From Desmodesmus armatus (lineage: Eukaryota; Chlorophyta; Chlorophyceae; Sphaeropleales; Scenedesmaceae): a stretch of DNA of 64,000 bases. The notes below the pieces were generated by a model. It did no database searches, was not told the origin of the DNA, and saw only the letters and a program-made list of their open reading frames with translations. Made by a program: the position numbers and the translations under genes. Positions 13,101-23,299 of the stretch are shown here, piece after piece. The stretch's first letter is position 1, and each line of letters opens with the position of its first letter. The DNA is taken from NCBI GenBank assembly GCA_007449985.2, contig VIIQ02000831.1, forward strand, positions 310,001 through 374,000, written 5' to 3'.

Positions 13101-14271
13101 CTGCTGCCACAGGTGAATGATGTCAAGGGTTCAGGGGGTGTAGTTTGTGGTAGGGTTCAGGAGATGGTTCAGGGGTAGGCATGTGGGTTCACCAGGTGTG
13201 AACGGCACATCGCACGACAAGACCCCAAGGAGCTGCTGCCATAGGTGATTGGTGTCAAGGGTTCAGGGGGTAGGGTTTGTGGTAGGGTTCAGGGGGTAGG
13301 GTTCCAGGGAGTAGGGTTCATCAGGTTTGAGCGGCACATCGCACGACAAGACCCCAAGGAGCTGCTGCCATAGGTGATTGATGTCAAGGGTTCAGGGGGT
13401 GAGGTTTGTGGTAGGGTTCAGGGGATGGTTTAGGGGCAGGCATGTGGGTTCACCAGGTTTGAGCGGCACATCGCACGACAAGACCCCAAGGAGCTGCTGC
13501 CATAGGTGGCCGGGATCGAGGGTTTAGGTTTCAGGATTTAGGGTGTTCTGGGATTGAGGGTTCAAATTCACGATGTCGGGTGTAGGGAGGTCAAGGGTTC
13601 GGGTCTTAGGTGTTTCGGTTCCTGGTTTATCGGGTGCAGGTGTAGGGTATGGGGTAAGGTTCAGGGATAAGATTTTGTGCAAATGGGTGGGACCCCAGAA
13701 CTGGCGCCTTGCTGCTGCTGCTGTCACTGTTGCTGTTACTGCTGCTGCAGGTTGTTGCTCTGCAGAAGCAGGAGGCTGAGGCTGCCCTGTTCCAGGGTCT
13801 GCTGGCTGTGGCTGAGGGCTCCACCGCTCCCTGCCGCACACTGCCTGTCACGGGCCTGGTGCTGAGGGGGCTGGCAGGGCTCACTGACAGGGTGCTGGCT
13901 GAGGCACTGCAGAGCATGAAGGGACTCAGGTGTGTGTGTGTGGGGGGGGGGGTCGTCTGGTGGTTGGTTGGGGAGAGGGAGGGGGGGCGTGGTGTTTGTA
14001 TGTGTCAGCAGAGGGAGTGCACGTGTGACAGCGTGTGTAGCGCGTGCGCGGGGGGAGGGGGGGCTTTGGGGGGGGGTCATGCTGACAGGGTGCTGGCAGA
14101 GGCACTGCAGAGCAAAGGGACTCAGGTGGAGGGGGGGGGGTGCCTTCGGTTGGTTGGTGTGGGAGGGGGAGGGGGAGGGGGGAGGGATGTTTGTCACACA
14201 CACACACAATTGTATGTGATAGGGTGTGTTGTGACGCCCTGGTGCAGTTGCAGTGGGCGCGCCAGCATCTG

Positions 14272-14305
<34 letters not shown>

Positions 14306-17300
14306 GCTGGGTCGGGTCGGGAAGGGGGGGGTCCTCATTGACAGGGTCTGGCAGAGGCACTGCAGAGCATGAAGGGACTCAGGTGGGTTTGGGTGGGTGT
14401 GTGGGTGGGTGGGGGGGGGTGTCTTGTGTTGGTAGTTATGGGGGTGTGGGTGAGATCTGGTGTTTGTAACTGTGGCAGCGTGTGTGTTGTGACGTCAGGG
14501 GGATGTCAGGTCAGTTTGGCTCCGGGGGGCGCAAGGGAAGGAGGGACGGTTCACGGACAGGGTGCATCTGGCAGACGTGCTGCAGAGCATGAATGGACTC
14601 AGGCGGGAAGGGGGGGGCTGTTGATGTAGCGGCGCTTCTGATGTTCTAGCATTCAACTCTGCCTGCCTGTCCTTGTATGTGTCCAGGTCTCTTGACATCA
14701 GCCACTGCCCCAACATCACCAACAAGTCCCTCTACGTCATTGCAAAGTACAAAGCAACACAGGGACTCGACACACAGCACACACAACAGCAGCAGCAGCC
14801 GCAGCAGCAAGCTCTGGTGCAACCCACACAGCAGCAGCAGCAGCAGGGCCCTCAGGGTTTTGAGCAGGGAGTGCAACAGGGCAGCAGGGACAGTGGGCAG
14901 GAGCAGCAGCAGGAGGAAGGAAATGAGGAGGAGGAGCAAGAGTTTGTGTATGGCTGGGCAAGCAGCAGCAGCAGCAGCGATGATGAGGATGATGGTAGTG
15001 ACACCGGCAGTGACGCTGCTGATGACGACGGTGATGGTGTTGATGGGCCAGCAGCAGATGCTGCTGCCGCTGCTGCTGCTGAGGCTGCTGACAACTCTTC
15101 AGATGCAACCAAACAGCAGCAGCAGCAGCAGGTGCAGGACACATCCAGTCAGAATGTGATCATCAATAACAGCAGCGGTGGCAGCAGCAGCAGCGGCGGC
15201 CGTCAAGGTTTGTCATCCACAGCAGCAGGCACAGTCGGTCGGCAGCTGGCAGCTCTGCAGATCCAGGCCAGTCTGTTCCACCAGGCCCCCACCAACCCCC
15301 AGGCTACCCTGGTGGGGGCTGAGGGGGAGGTTGGTGGGGGTGAGGGGGAGGAAACATCAATGCTGGCAGCGGGTGGTGATGGTTCAGCTGGTGGTGTGGG
15401 GCTGCAGGAGCTGAGGCTGACAGGACACAGGTGAGCTGGTGTCTGCTTTGGTTTCGGCATAGTCAAGATTTAGGCCAGTCGGGGGGGGGGTGTTTTCCAC
15501 CATGCCCCACCACACCCCCAGGCTACTCTGGTGGGGGTTGAGGGGGAGGTTGGTGGGGGTGAGGGGGAGGAGGGAGAGGGGGCAGCAGTGCTGGCAGCAG
15601 CTGGTGGTGGTGGTGATGGTACGGCTGGTGGTGTGGGGCTACAGGAGCTGCGGTTGGCAGGACAGAGGTGGGTGGTGTCTGCTTGCGCCCTGTGCTGTGG
15701 TTTGTGGGTTTTGACTCAGGGCTGTTGAAGGGGGGGGCAGGAGCGCAGGAGTGAGGGGAGTGATGGTGAAGTGTCGGCAGCGATTGGCAGTGGTGAAGGT
15801 TCGGCTGGTGGAGTGGGGCTGCATGAGCTGAGGTGAGGTGGGCGGGACACAGGTGAGGAAGACTCTGCTTATGCATTGTGGAGGGCAGCACTGCAGATGC
15901 TGGCCAGTCTGTTCCACCAGCCCCACCACACCCCAGGCTACCTTAGTTGGGGCAGAGGGGGAGGTTGGTGGGGGGGAGGGGGAGGGAGAGGGGTCAGCGA
16001 TGATGATGGCAGCAGGCAGTGGTGTTGGTGGTGATGATTGGCTGGTGTGGGGCTGAAGGAGCTGCGGTTGGCAGGACACAGGTGAGAAAGACTCCCCCGC
16101 TTGTGCCTTGGTGTGTTGTGTGGCTAAGGTGTTCTTGCATGTGGATGCTGTTAGTGTTTTGGTGGATTTGGGGGGGGGGGTGAGGGTGAGGGTGAGGGGG
16201 CAGCAGAGGTGGCAGCGGCTGGCAGTGGTGGTGACGGTTTGGCTCATGGTGTGGGCCTACAGGAGCTGAGGCTGGCAGGACATAGGTAAGATGGTGTCTG
16301 GTGTTGCTGCTGCTGCTGCTGCTGATGCTGATGCTGCTGCAGGCACCTGTGTGATGATGGGTTGCGTGTTGTCCTTCAGCACCCCGGCATCAAGCACTCA
16401 CTGGCCAAGCTGGACATCACTAACTGCAAGGGACTCACAGCAGCAGGACTGGTGCTGCCACCACTGGTGCGTTTTGTTTGTTTGGCATAGAGGATACATG
16501 TGTAGCTAGCATGTAGTGAACATGTCAGTCACTGTGTGTCGACAGAGGGAGTACTTGGATACATGCAAGCTCACTAAGACTGTCCTACTGTGTGTGGGGG
16601 GGGGGGGGTAAGGAGGAGGCTTGAATTGCTGCAGGAACATTATCTTGTTGTGGTGATTGGACAAGTAGATGCAGTGAAAAGTGCACGTGGCTGCTGGCTT
16701 CTTTTTCCCCATTCGCTGCACCTCTCCCTGGCCTCCTCAATTTCACTACCCTCTCGCATTTACCCCCCCCCCCCAGGGTGTGTTGCGTGAGCTGAAGGCA
16801 TGTCGTGTGTCAGGGCTGAAGCAGTTGGTGCTGCACATGCCTGCCACACACCCATGGCCACCCTGGAGCTGTCTGGCTGTGCCTACCTACAGGTACGTTG
16901 GACTGATGCATGTTTCACACCCGCTTTTTGCACCATGCAGGTGTTTGTGTGTGTGTGGGGGGGGGGGGGGGCGTTGTTGAGGGGGGATGTTGATGATCAG
17001 AGGCGAGGGGTGGTGTAAGCCTTGCCTTTTCATGCATGTTCCAAGTATAATAGGCAAGTGGCTGTCTGTGAAGAAGTGTGTAAACACTGTGATTCCTCCC
17101 TTTTTTTGGTATGCCACCATGCAGGTTATTGACCTGAACCTGGCTGGGCTGACCAGCCTGAATGCCAGCAGCTGCAGATCACTCTACAGGGTGAGACTCA
17201 GGTGAGGCGACTGTGTGTGTGGGGGGGGGGGGGAGGTGTAGAGCTGCATGTGTGTGCAGGGGGACGGTGAGAGTAATGGTTGGGATGTATCTGCATGGGA

Positions 17301-19543
17301 GTGTGTGTCAGTGGTTGGGGGTGGAGGGAGGGAGGGAGCCAGGGGTCAGTGGCTGCAGGTTACTCTACAAGGTGAGGCTCTAGTGAGGCGACGGTGCGGG
17401 TGTGTGGGGGGGGGGGGGGAGGGGGTAGCTGCATGTCTGTACAAGGGGGGGGGGGATCTATCTGCATTCAAGTTTTGAAAAATGGGGTGTGAGCCCGCTG
17501 CCGCTGCTTCGGTTGCGACTGCTCATAGTCTGCTGTTTTGTGTCGGCAGAGGGAGTGCATGCGTGTGCAGGCATGCTTACTAGAATCCGTCCCACAGGGT
17601 TAGTCAACCAATGACGTTGGTACAGAGAGCCAGGGTGATTCCCTGCGGTAAACACAGGTGAAGTAAGACATATGTGTGTGGAGGGGGGGGGGAGAGGGTC
17701 TGGCAAGATGAGAAGCAAAAGCGATGCAAAGTGGGACTCAATGGGGCTGTGGTGAACAGCAAAGAGGGTTGAGTCCGACAGGCTGCACGTGATGTCACGC
17801 CACCTGCGCCAGTCCCCAAGTCATGGCTGCTGCCTTGCGCACCAACATGACATGCTGCTGCTTGCTGCTGCTGCTGTGTTGCAGGTGCCCTTCCCTTGTG
17901 AGCTGCAGCCTGGCCCAGTGTGGGATGTTGTTTGATTTCCATGAGGACGCATGGCAGGTATGAATGCAGCAGCAGCAGCAGCACGTGCTAGACATGCACA
18001 CTCCTCTGAGCGTCAACTAGCGCCAGTGGTTCTCCAAAGGCATATTTACTTATAAGTTTACCTACTTACAGCAGCTCGCCAGGGGGCTTTGGCAGCAGGA
18101 GCAACAGCGATGTGGGGGCGCAGCATGAATGTGTGTGGAGGGGTGAGACCTTCAGGCATCTGGCCAGCAGCACAACATGCACACCCACCGGTCACCTCTG
18201 CCACATACAGAACATCAGCGGAAGGTGTGTGTTTGTGGGGGCGGGGGGGCGACTGTGGGCATGTGGCCAGCAGCACTAACATGCACACCCAGCGGCGCCC
18301 TCTATACCACATACAGTACATCACCTGTTGACGACATTGATTTCAACTGTGACGTTTGTTTTGTATAACATGCTGCCGTACTTATTACTTCTGCTGCCCT
18401 TGTGTTGTTGATCACAGGTTCCCTCCCTGCAGCAGTTGAACCTGTTTGGGTGTCGCCGTGCATCAGGCGCCCAGCTGCAGGTTGTACTGGACAGGCTGCC
18501 TGCACTGCAGTGGATCAGCCTCAACGGCTGCCATGGCATCAACACACTACACCTCACACGTGAGCACAGCATAGCACAGCATAGCATAGCACAGCTGCAG
18601 GTTGTGCTGGACAGGCTGCCTGCACTGCAGTGGATCAGCCTCGATGGCTGCCACGGCATCAACACACTACACCTGACACGTGAGCAAAGCACAGCATAGC
18701 ATCGCACAGCACAGCACCTGACGCCCATGTCCTGCTGCCGCGTCCTCTGCAGCTGTTATAAAAATCTCAACTTTTCAAAGGTGAACCAGCAGCTCCAGAG
18801 GCACAGCTGGCAGGTTGGCATCGCATGCCGGCTGCTTTTGGCCAAAGGGCATGTGCACATGTTTATGGTTGTCACCCACTCTGCACTACCCCAAAATAGG
18901 AGTGAAGTGGTAATGTCAAGCCCAGCAGCAACACGGTCTTGCTTTTGCCCGCCTCTTTTGCTACGGCAGCCCACGCACAAACCTATGCATTTATTGCAGC
19001 TCAAAACCTGGCACACAGGCGCCCGCCCTGCTTGATCCTTTTCCTTGCACTGCCAGTAGCATGTACACCTCCACCCCTGAAACTCACCCTACCCCCTACC
19101 TACTGCAAGGCATATACTACAATGATTACAACTCCCGACCCCCCAATCTGCTCTCTGTCGTGTCCCACACCCTCCCCACAGGCAATCTGGAGCTCCAGAG
19201 TGTGGATGTGTCAGGCTGCCGCTTCCTGTCAGCGCTAAGTTGTGCCAGCCCCACCCTGCAGCAGCTGACAGCTGCCTCCTGCTCCCGCCTCTCCAGCCTC
19301 ACCCTAGGCAGCAACAGCATGCGGACCCTACTGCTGCCTAACTGCAGGCAGCTCTCACACGTACATGTCAGCACACCAGCACCCCCTGCGGAGGGCAGTG
19401 GGGTGGAGGGGGGAGAAGGGGAGGGTGGTGGCAGGGGGCGTGGGGCGAGGGGGAGTGGCGTGGTGTTGGATACGAAGGGGTGTGTGGGGTTGACAGGGGA
19501 GGCACGGGGGAGGCTTGCAGCTGCTATGGCAGCTGGGCGGTAG
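10146..19543 (+). CDS. F-box/LRR protein with CUE-like N-terminus
   Basis: Probable substrate-recognition subunit of an SCF ubiquitin ligase. Exons: 10146-10620, 11386-11666, 12755-12898, 13751-13929, 14687-15430, 16343-16466, 16777-16892, 17125-17201, 17885-17957, 18418-18679, 19182-19543, about 945 residues. A CUE-like segment (about 97-137, QIQQLLDMF...LEAAADALFGLL) suggests ubiquitin binding. The F-box is at about 210-252 (WCDLPPDIRSTILSQLTPQDL). Cys-type LRRs follow (SLDISHCPNIT, LAKLDITNCKGL, LNLFGCR, SVDVSGCRFL); exon 5 carries a poly-Q and acidic insert. The layout recalls plant FBL15/SLOMO, from memory. Phases agree at every junction except inside exon 7, where the reading frame changes near 16850; one extra base in the CCC run would reconcile it. 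Exon 1 is separated by a 765-bp intron and could belong to a separate upstream gene, but its phase matches exon 2. For exon 2 a second AG at 11396-11397 gives the same frame. Confidence 0.82.
10787..10934 (+). other. Long intronic hairpin (pre-miRNA-like or foldback element)
   Basis: In intron 1 of the F-box/LRR gene, 10787-10833 and 10888-10934 are inverted copies. Of about 46 aligned positions, 41 are paired, with one bulged base and a few 1-2 nt mismatches. Inside, a second perfect 9-bp stem (10852-10860 with 10864-10872) closes on a TCA loop. An uninterrupted long stem in a transcribed intron could be processed by Dicer, or it could be a small foldback/MITE. I see no obvious target-site duplication. 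No expression evidence is available from sequence alone. Confidence 0.65.
11197..11220. repeat. Perfect 24-bp palindrome
   Basis: AGGAATGCATTA is followed directly by its reverse complement, within intron 1 of the F-box/LRR gene. The stretch 11206-11257 is also a diverged copy of 11059-11110 (both run from ATAATGCATTC to a TGGCT end), so the intron has been locally duplicated. Confidence 0.85.
12388..12615 (+). repeat. Two decayed copies of the start of F-box/LRR exon 3
   Basis: About 12388-12450 and 12550-12615 resemble the first 65 bp of the functional exon 3 (12755 onward): CGCCG..., CCCCTGG, AGCTACAGCTGCCT and GGCATGGTGTC recur. Both copies lie in intron 2, upstream of the real exon. They could be relics or rarely used alternative exons; the first copy is clearly diverged. 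Confidence 0.75.
13035..13510 (+). repeat. Four tandem copies of the end of F-box/LRR exon 3 plus donor
   Basis: Copies at about 13045-13115, 13187-13250, 13314-13385 and 13446-13510 repeat CACCAGGTTTGAGCG, ATCGCACGACAAGACC and AAGGAGCTGCTGCCA followed by a donor-like AGGTGA. The last three read CCATAG where the real exon has CCACAG, creating an in-frame stop. The spacing is roughly 127-142 bp. The intervening sequence is GTAGGGTTCAGGG-rich. Confidence 0.85.
14080..14605 (+). repeat. Three decayed copies of the end of F-box/LRR exon 4
   Basis: About 14083-14130, 14337-14390 and 14553-14605 repeat GACAGGGT...CTGGCAGA, GCACTGCAGAGCA and GGGACTCAGG, which form the last 50 bp of exon 4 (ending at 13929). 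The copies sit in intron 4 and alternate with G-rich runs. Confidence 0.8.
15490..16290 (+). repeat. Four tandem copies of the end of F-box/LRR exon 5 plus donor
   Basis: The last ~135 bp of exon 5 (AGGCTACCCTGGTGGGGG, GAGGGGGAGGTTGGTGGGGG, GGGCTGCAGGAGCTG and CAGGACACAGGTGAG) recur at about 15526-15670, 15735-15853, 15938-16083 and 16150-16290. Several copies keep the donor-like CAGGT, so aberrant or alternative splicing is possible. The copies are progressively shortened and out of frame. Confidence 0.85.
17351..17394 (+). repeat. Decayed copy of the end of F-box/LRR exon 8
   Basis: GGCTGCAGGTTACTCTACAA followed by GGTGAGGCTCTAGTGAGGCGAC copies 17170-17213, the end of exon 8 with its donor. 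It lies in intron 8, about 180 bp downstream. Confidence 0.7.
18475..18679 (+). repeat. 120-bp in-frame duplication of an LRR exon end
   Basis: 18475-18559 and 18595-18679 are nearly identical and offset by exactly 120 bp, which is 40 codons. Each ends in a CAC followed by GTGAGCA donor. The reading frame stays open between the copies, so the exon can end at 18559 or at 18679 with the same phase. Confidence 0.9.
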
Positions 19544-22500
19544 GGGAGTCGATGGCTTCTACCTTTGGGAAGGAGGGAGGCAGGGGGTGCACAAGTGTAC
19601 ACGTTCGCTGCTGGGCGGTGCTGTCTTTTGGGTCATGCATAACGATGTATTGATAGGGGCGCAGAAACGAGGCCGTCGGGGAAGTGGTGTCACAACGGCG
19701 TTTGATTGGTGTGCATGGGAGGGCCGTGTGTGAAGCAGCAAGGGGATGAGCAGCATTTGTCAATTTAGCACTCTTCCTGTCAACTAGTAGTAGTCAGTGC
19801 AGCTGACTGTTGCAGGCAAAACGTGTGAAGGCCATGCTGTGCATGTTGAGGTGCAAAGCTTGACCTGCGGCACAGACATGACATGTGCGGCAGTTGCTTT
19901 GGACCTTTTTGGTTGGTTGAATTGTGACATAAAGATTGAATTGTTGAATTGTAACATATAGGTTGATCTGGGCAATGTTGCAGTACAGGCACACTTTGCG
20001 GCCCAGCAAACCCTGACTGCTACATCTGTACTTGTACTTTGCTGCAATCTAGCAATGATCCAGGGGGGGTAGCACACTGGTGCTTACATGTCAGCAACAG
20101 TCCAAATGCTGGCAGATGCAAGAACACCCGCACTGCTTTATTGTCATGGCACAGCAAGCAAAGTAATGCCAAGCAGAAACACAGTCAAGCAGTAAGATGT
20201 CCAGTCCGATGGCGGCTGAATGAGTCAATTGCCATCGAAAACTGAAACTACGTTGACTGGTGATTCCAGTCAACAGTGTGCCGCCACTGTGCTCACACGG
20301 CACATGAGAGATCAGCAGCGTTACTGCAACCGCTCTACAGTCACTGTAGACCGCTTGCATCTTGATGTATTACTTCTACTAAACTGGGGCAGGGCCACAC
20401 CTGAGAGCCCTTTCTGGAGCCAACCTAGGCATAGGACCAAACCACAGACAAGGATACACATCACGCGCATCATGATCCGCTGGTAAAGTACTGAAAATAG
20501 GATGTACACCAAATGTACACCACGTACGCAATTCACTACTGGGGTTTGGCCACTCACAAAGTCACTCAGGCTGTTGGCCTCGCATAAGGATATATCTGTC
20601 AACTGTAAATTATCACACAGATACTTAAACCATGACACCATCAGGTTGAATTAGAGGATATAGAGGAACTCCCTGAAATTTTACTAAATATCATACATAA
20701 TTATCGACAACTTGTCAAGGCTTACTCAGGCCCTGACCGACCGCGCACACCACACACCACCAAAGGAATGATGCACAAGATCGTCACACAGTCACTGACA
20801 ACGGGGCCCGTTGAAGTATCAGTACATGAAGTACCAGCCTCGCAAGCAGGTGCAAATTCTTGTCATCGCAGTTGTGCAGTTAGCAAAAGCTGCAGCCATG
20901 GTTGGGGGTGGCAGTGCTGCTCTTGCACAATTGTGCTGGCCGCGACACCTTGTTGCTGAAGGGTTTGAAACCTTTGAAAAGAAGTGGGTTTGGTCTGCAC
21001 GCGCATGCCATGTTGGCGCGCCGCAGCCGCTATACGACGACAACAATCATGCAGATGCAGACTCCCACACAACGGGTTGTTGGCACCAGCAAGCAACACG
21101 CCACCCGCATGGCACAGACTCTTGGCAGTTTGCCAGCGATGACAGTCAACTTGACGTCACACTGTTGGCCCTACTGACAGTCTCCCTCCTTTGAAGTGGA
21201 TGAAGTGAGGGATAGGACAAGGCAGGCCACATCAGGCCGGCAAGAAAAACATGCAGGCGAATGCAGTACCTGCCACAATCAGGCAATGCGGCAATGTGCC
21301 CAGGGAGCGCCTTGTGCAATACTTGACTGAATTTCGGACGCCAAGCGCAGGGTTGTCCGCACAATGCAACAATCTGACTGCCAACGCAACAACATGCTGC
21401 ATGCAGTCAGCGACAGTGCTTCCTTTGCAGGCACAGCATGCAAAGCACAGAACCAGCATCACGAAAAAGCAATAGCAACTACTTATCTTCCGGCAGCAAT
21501 GTGGCTCTCTGTCACGGTACCATACTGGGACAGTGAAGAGAGTGTTGGGCGGTTGTTGACAGACAACGCTGCATGCTTCTGCACATTGGTAGCTGCTTGC
21601 AAGGTGTTGCCAAACAGCTGCAAGGGCACAAGCTCACAAACTTGGCCAAGCCAACAAACAAGTGCAACACCAGGTAGGCAAGGCCATTGTGTGGTGACTG
21701 TGGCCACATGCGACAGCCCCCCCCCCCTCAAAAACACCATGTAAACTACATTCAGTAGGCGACAAAACAGTAGTAGGCGGGACAGCAGGGTCGATTCAAA
21801 TCCAGGCAGCCTGGACGCGGGACCCAGCATCATTCTGCACATGCAAAAGCCTGCCCGGCCAGGTGACCACCTTCACCGTGCCACGAAGGGCAATGGCAGA
21901 CAGCGGCAGGTGCACTCAAAAGGTCAGCTGCTGTTGAACAGAACAGGGCAGTGCGTGACAGTGCGAATCTGCCTGCACATTGCATGGTGTGCTCAACAAT
22001 TCCTCAGTGCCGTCAAGTGCTGTGGTACAACCCTAACAGGGGTTTCACCTGCACTGCTATGGCATAGCAGGAATACCATCGCCAAAGCCTAAGGCATGGA
22101 TGCTTCTCCTTCAAGGCGTGTCCAGTATCAGTAGACTCCACTAAAACTGCAGTCAAACCAGAACGGGCAATGCGTGCAACAGGTCGACCCAAAAACAGGG
22201 CCACGTATGCAGTACAGCGGAAAACCTCCAACGCCTACAGGCAGATGGTGCGTGCAGGCACACACATCTCATGCCTATGAATCACTCTGACAAATAGCAA
22301 CCAACCTCACATGTCAACCAACACGTGCAATCCAGATACGCTCCAACGTCTCCCATTGCAGGAACCCAGCAACAAGCAGCAGCCTGGCGGTAAGCAGGGG
22401 CAAACACAGCCACCCCCCTCTCACGCTGCGTAGGCAGTACAGCATCTCAAAAAGGCTCCAATGTGGGCCCCACGGCTCAGACTGCCATCATTGGACATGA

Positions 22501-23036
22501 TGACTTGACCAGCCAACAGCACTGCCGGGCACAACCGTTGTGGGCCACACCTTGCTGGCAAGTACCCAGCTCAGACAAAGGCAAGTACCCAGCGCAGACA
22601 CAGGAACCAATTAGTTCCTTGCAACTGTCTGAGGGCCACTCGCTTGGCGCGTACAACAAAGCGCACCAGCTGGCCCTGATTGTTGTCACGTTGTCACTAA
22701 TTCTGCAGGCCTAGCGAAGCAGCAGCGTGACTGCGCACTGGCAGCCAGCTGGATCTAGGCGCCTCTCCTCACAAATAACACCGGACTAACTCTCATACAC
22801 ACATCCTGCTGACACTGCCAGCACACGCAATGTGCGAGATGCCAGCCCATGCAGTGCTCGTGCAAGCACCCTCACTCCTACTGCAAGCCCTGTGTGAGGC
22901 TTGAGTGCAACGCTGGATCCTCGTGCTAGCACACTCACCGCCACTGCAGCCACACTCACTGCCAGTGCAGGCACCCTCATTAATCACTGGCAGTGCCTTC
23001 ATCCTCAGCACTGGTGCCAGCACTCCCGAGTGGGCC
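19544..23036. other. No gene recognised; 3' flank with small hairpins
   Basis: I found no exon chain or conserved domain on either strand. The start is the 3' flank of the F-box/LRR gene; TGTAA occurs near 19949. Two short hairpins lie close together: 20262-20270 with 20276-20284 (9 bp, perfect) and 20326-20340 with 20344-20358 (15 bp, two mismatches, TCA loop). Confidence 0.45.
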
Positions 23037-23202
23037 TCAGTGTGCCTTGATGGTCATCCTGTGCGCACACTCACTCCTTCCGTGTGCGCACACTCAGCCC
23101 TCATGCCAGCCCGCACGGTGCTGAGCCTCAGAGCTGGTGTCACTGACACCCTCAGTGAGCCTTGATGGTTACCCTGTGCTGCAGCAGGCCTGCCAGCACG
23201 GT
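23037..23202 (-). repeat. Two decayed copies of a terminal exon end
   Basis: About 23040-23062 and 23153-23202 copy 23302-23348, the last coding bases of the membrane-protein gene (GAGCCTTGATGGT, CCTGTGCTGCAGCAGG, CCTGCCAGCAC on the plus strand). They lie just 3' of the real stop codon in the direction of transcription. Confidence 0.75.
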
Positions 23203-23299
23203 GCTTGCTTGAGCAGGCACACTCACTGCCAGTGCCAGCCTCCTCAGCGCTGGTCACCAGTGCTGGGCCAGCACTCCCGGGTGGGCCGCCCACTACAGT

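Noticed and set aside
12945..13620. Interstitial telomere-like repeat (TTTAGGG-like)
   Set aside because: GGGTTTAGG-like and TAGGGTTCAGGG motifs are scattered and degenerate within tandem exon-end copies; no regular array.
21770..21835. Possible tRNA T-arm (GGTCGATTCAAATCC)
   Set aside because: No matching acceptor, D or anticodon arms nearby, in normal or permuted order.
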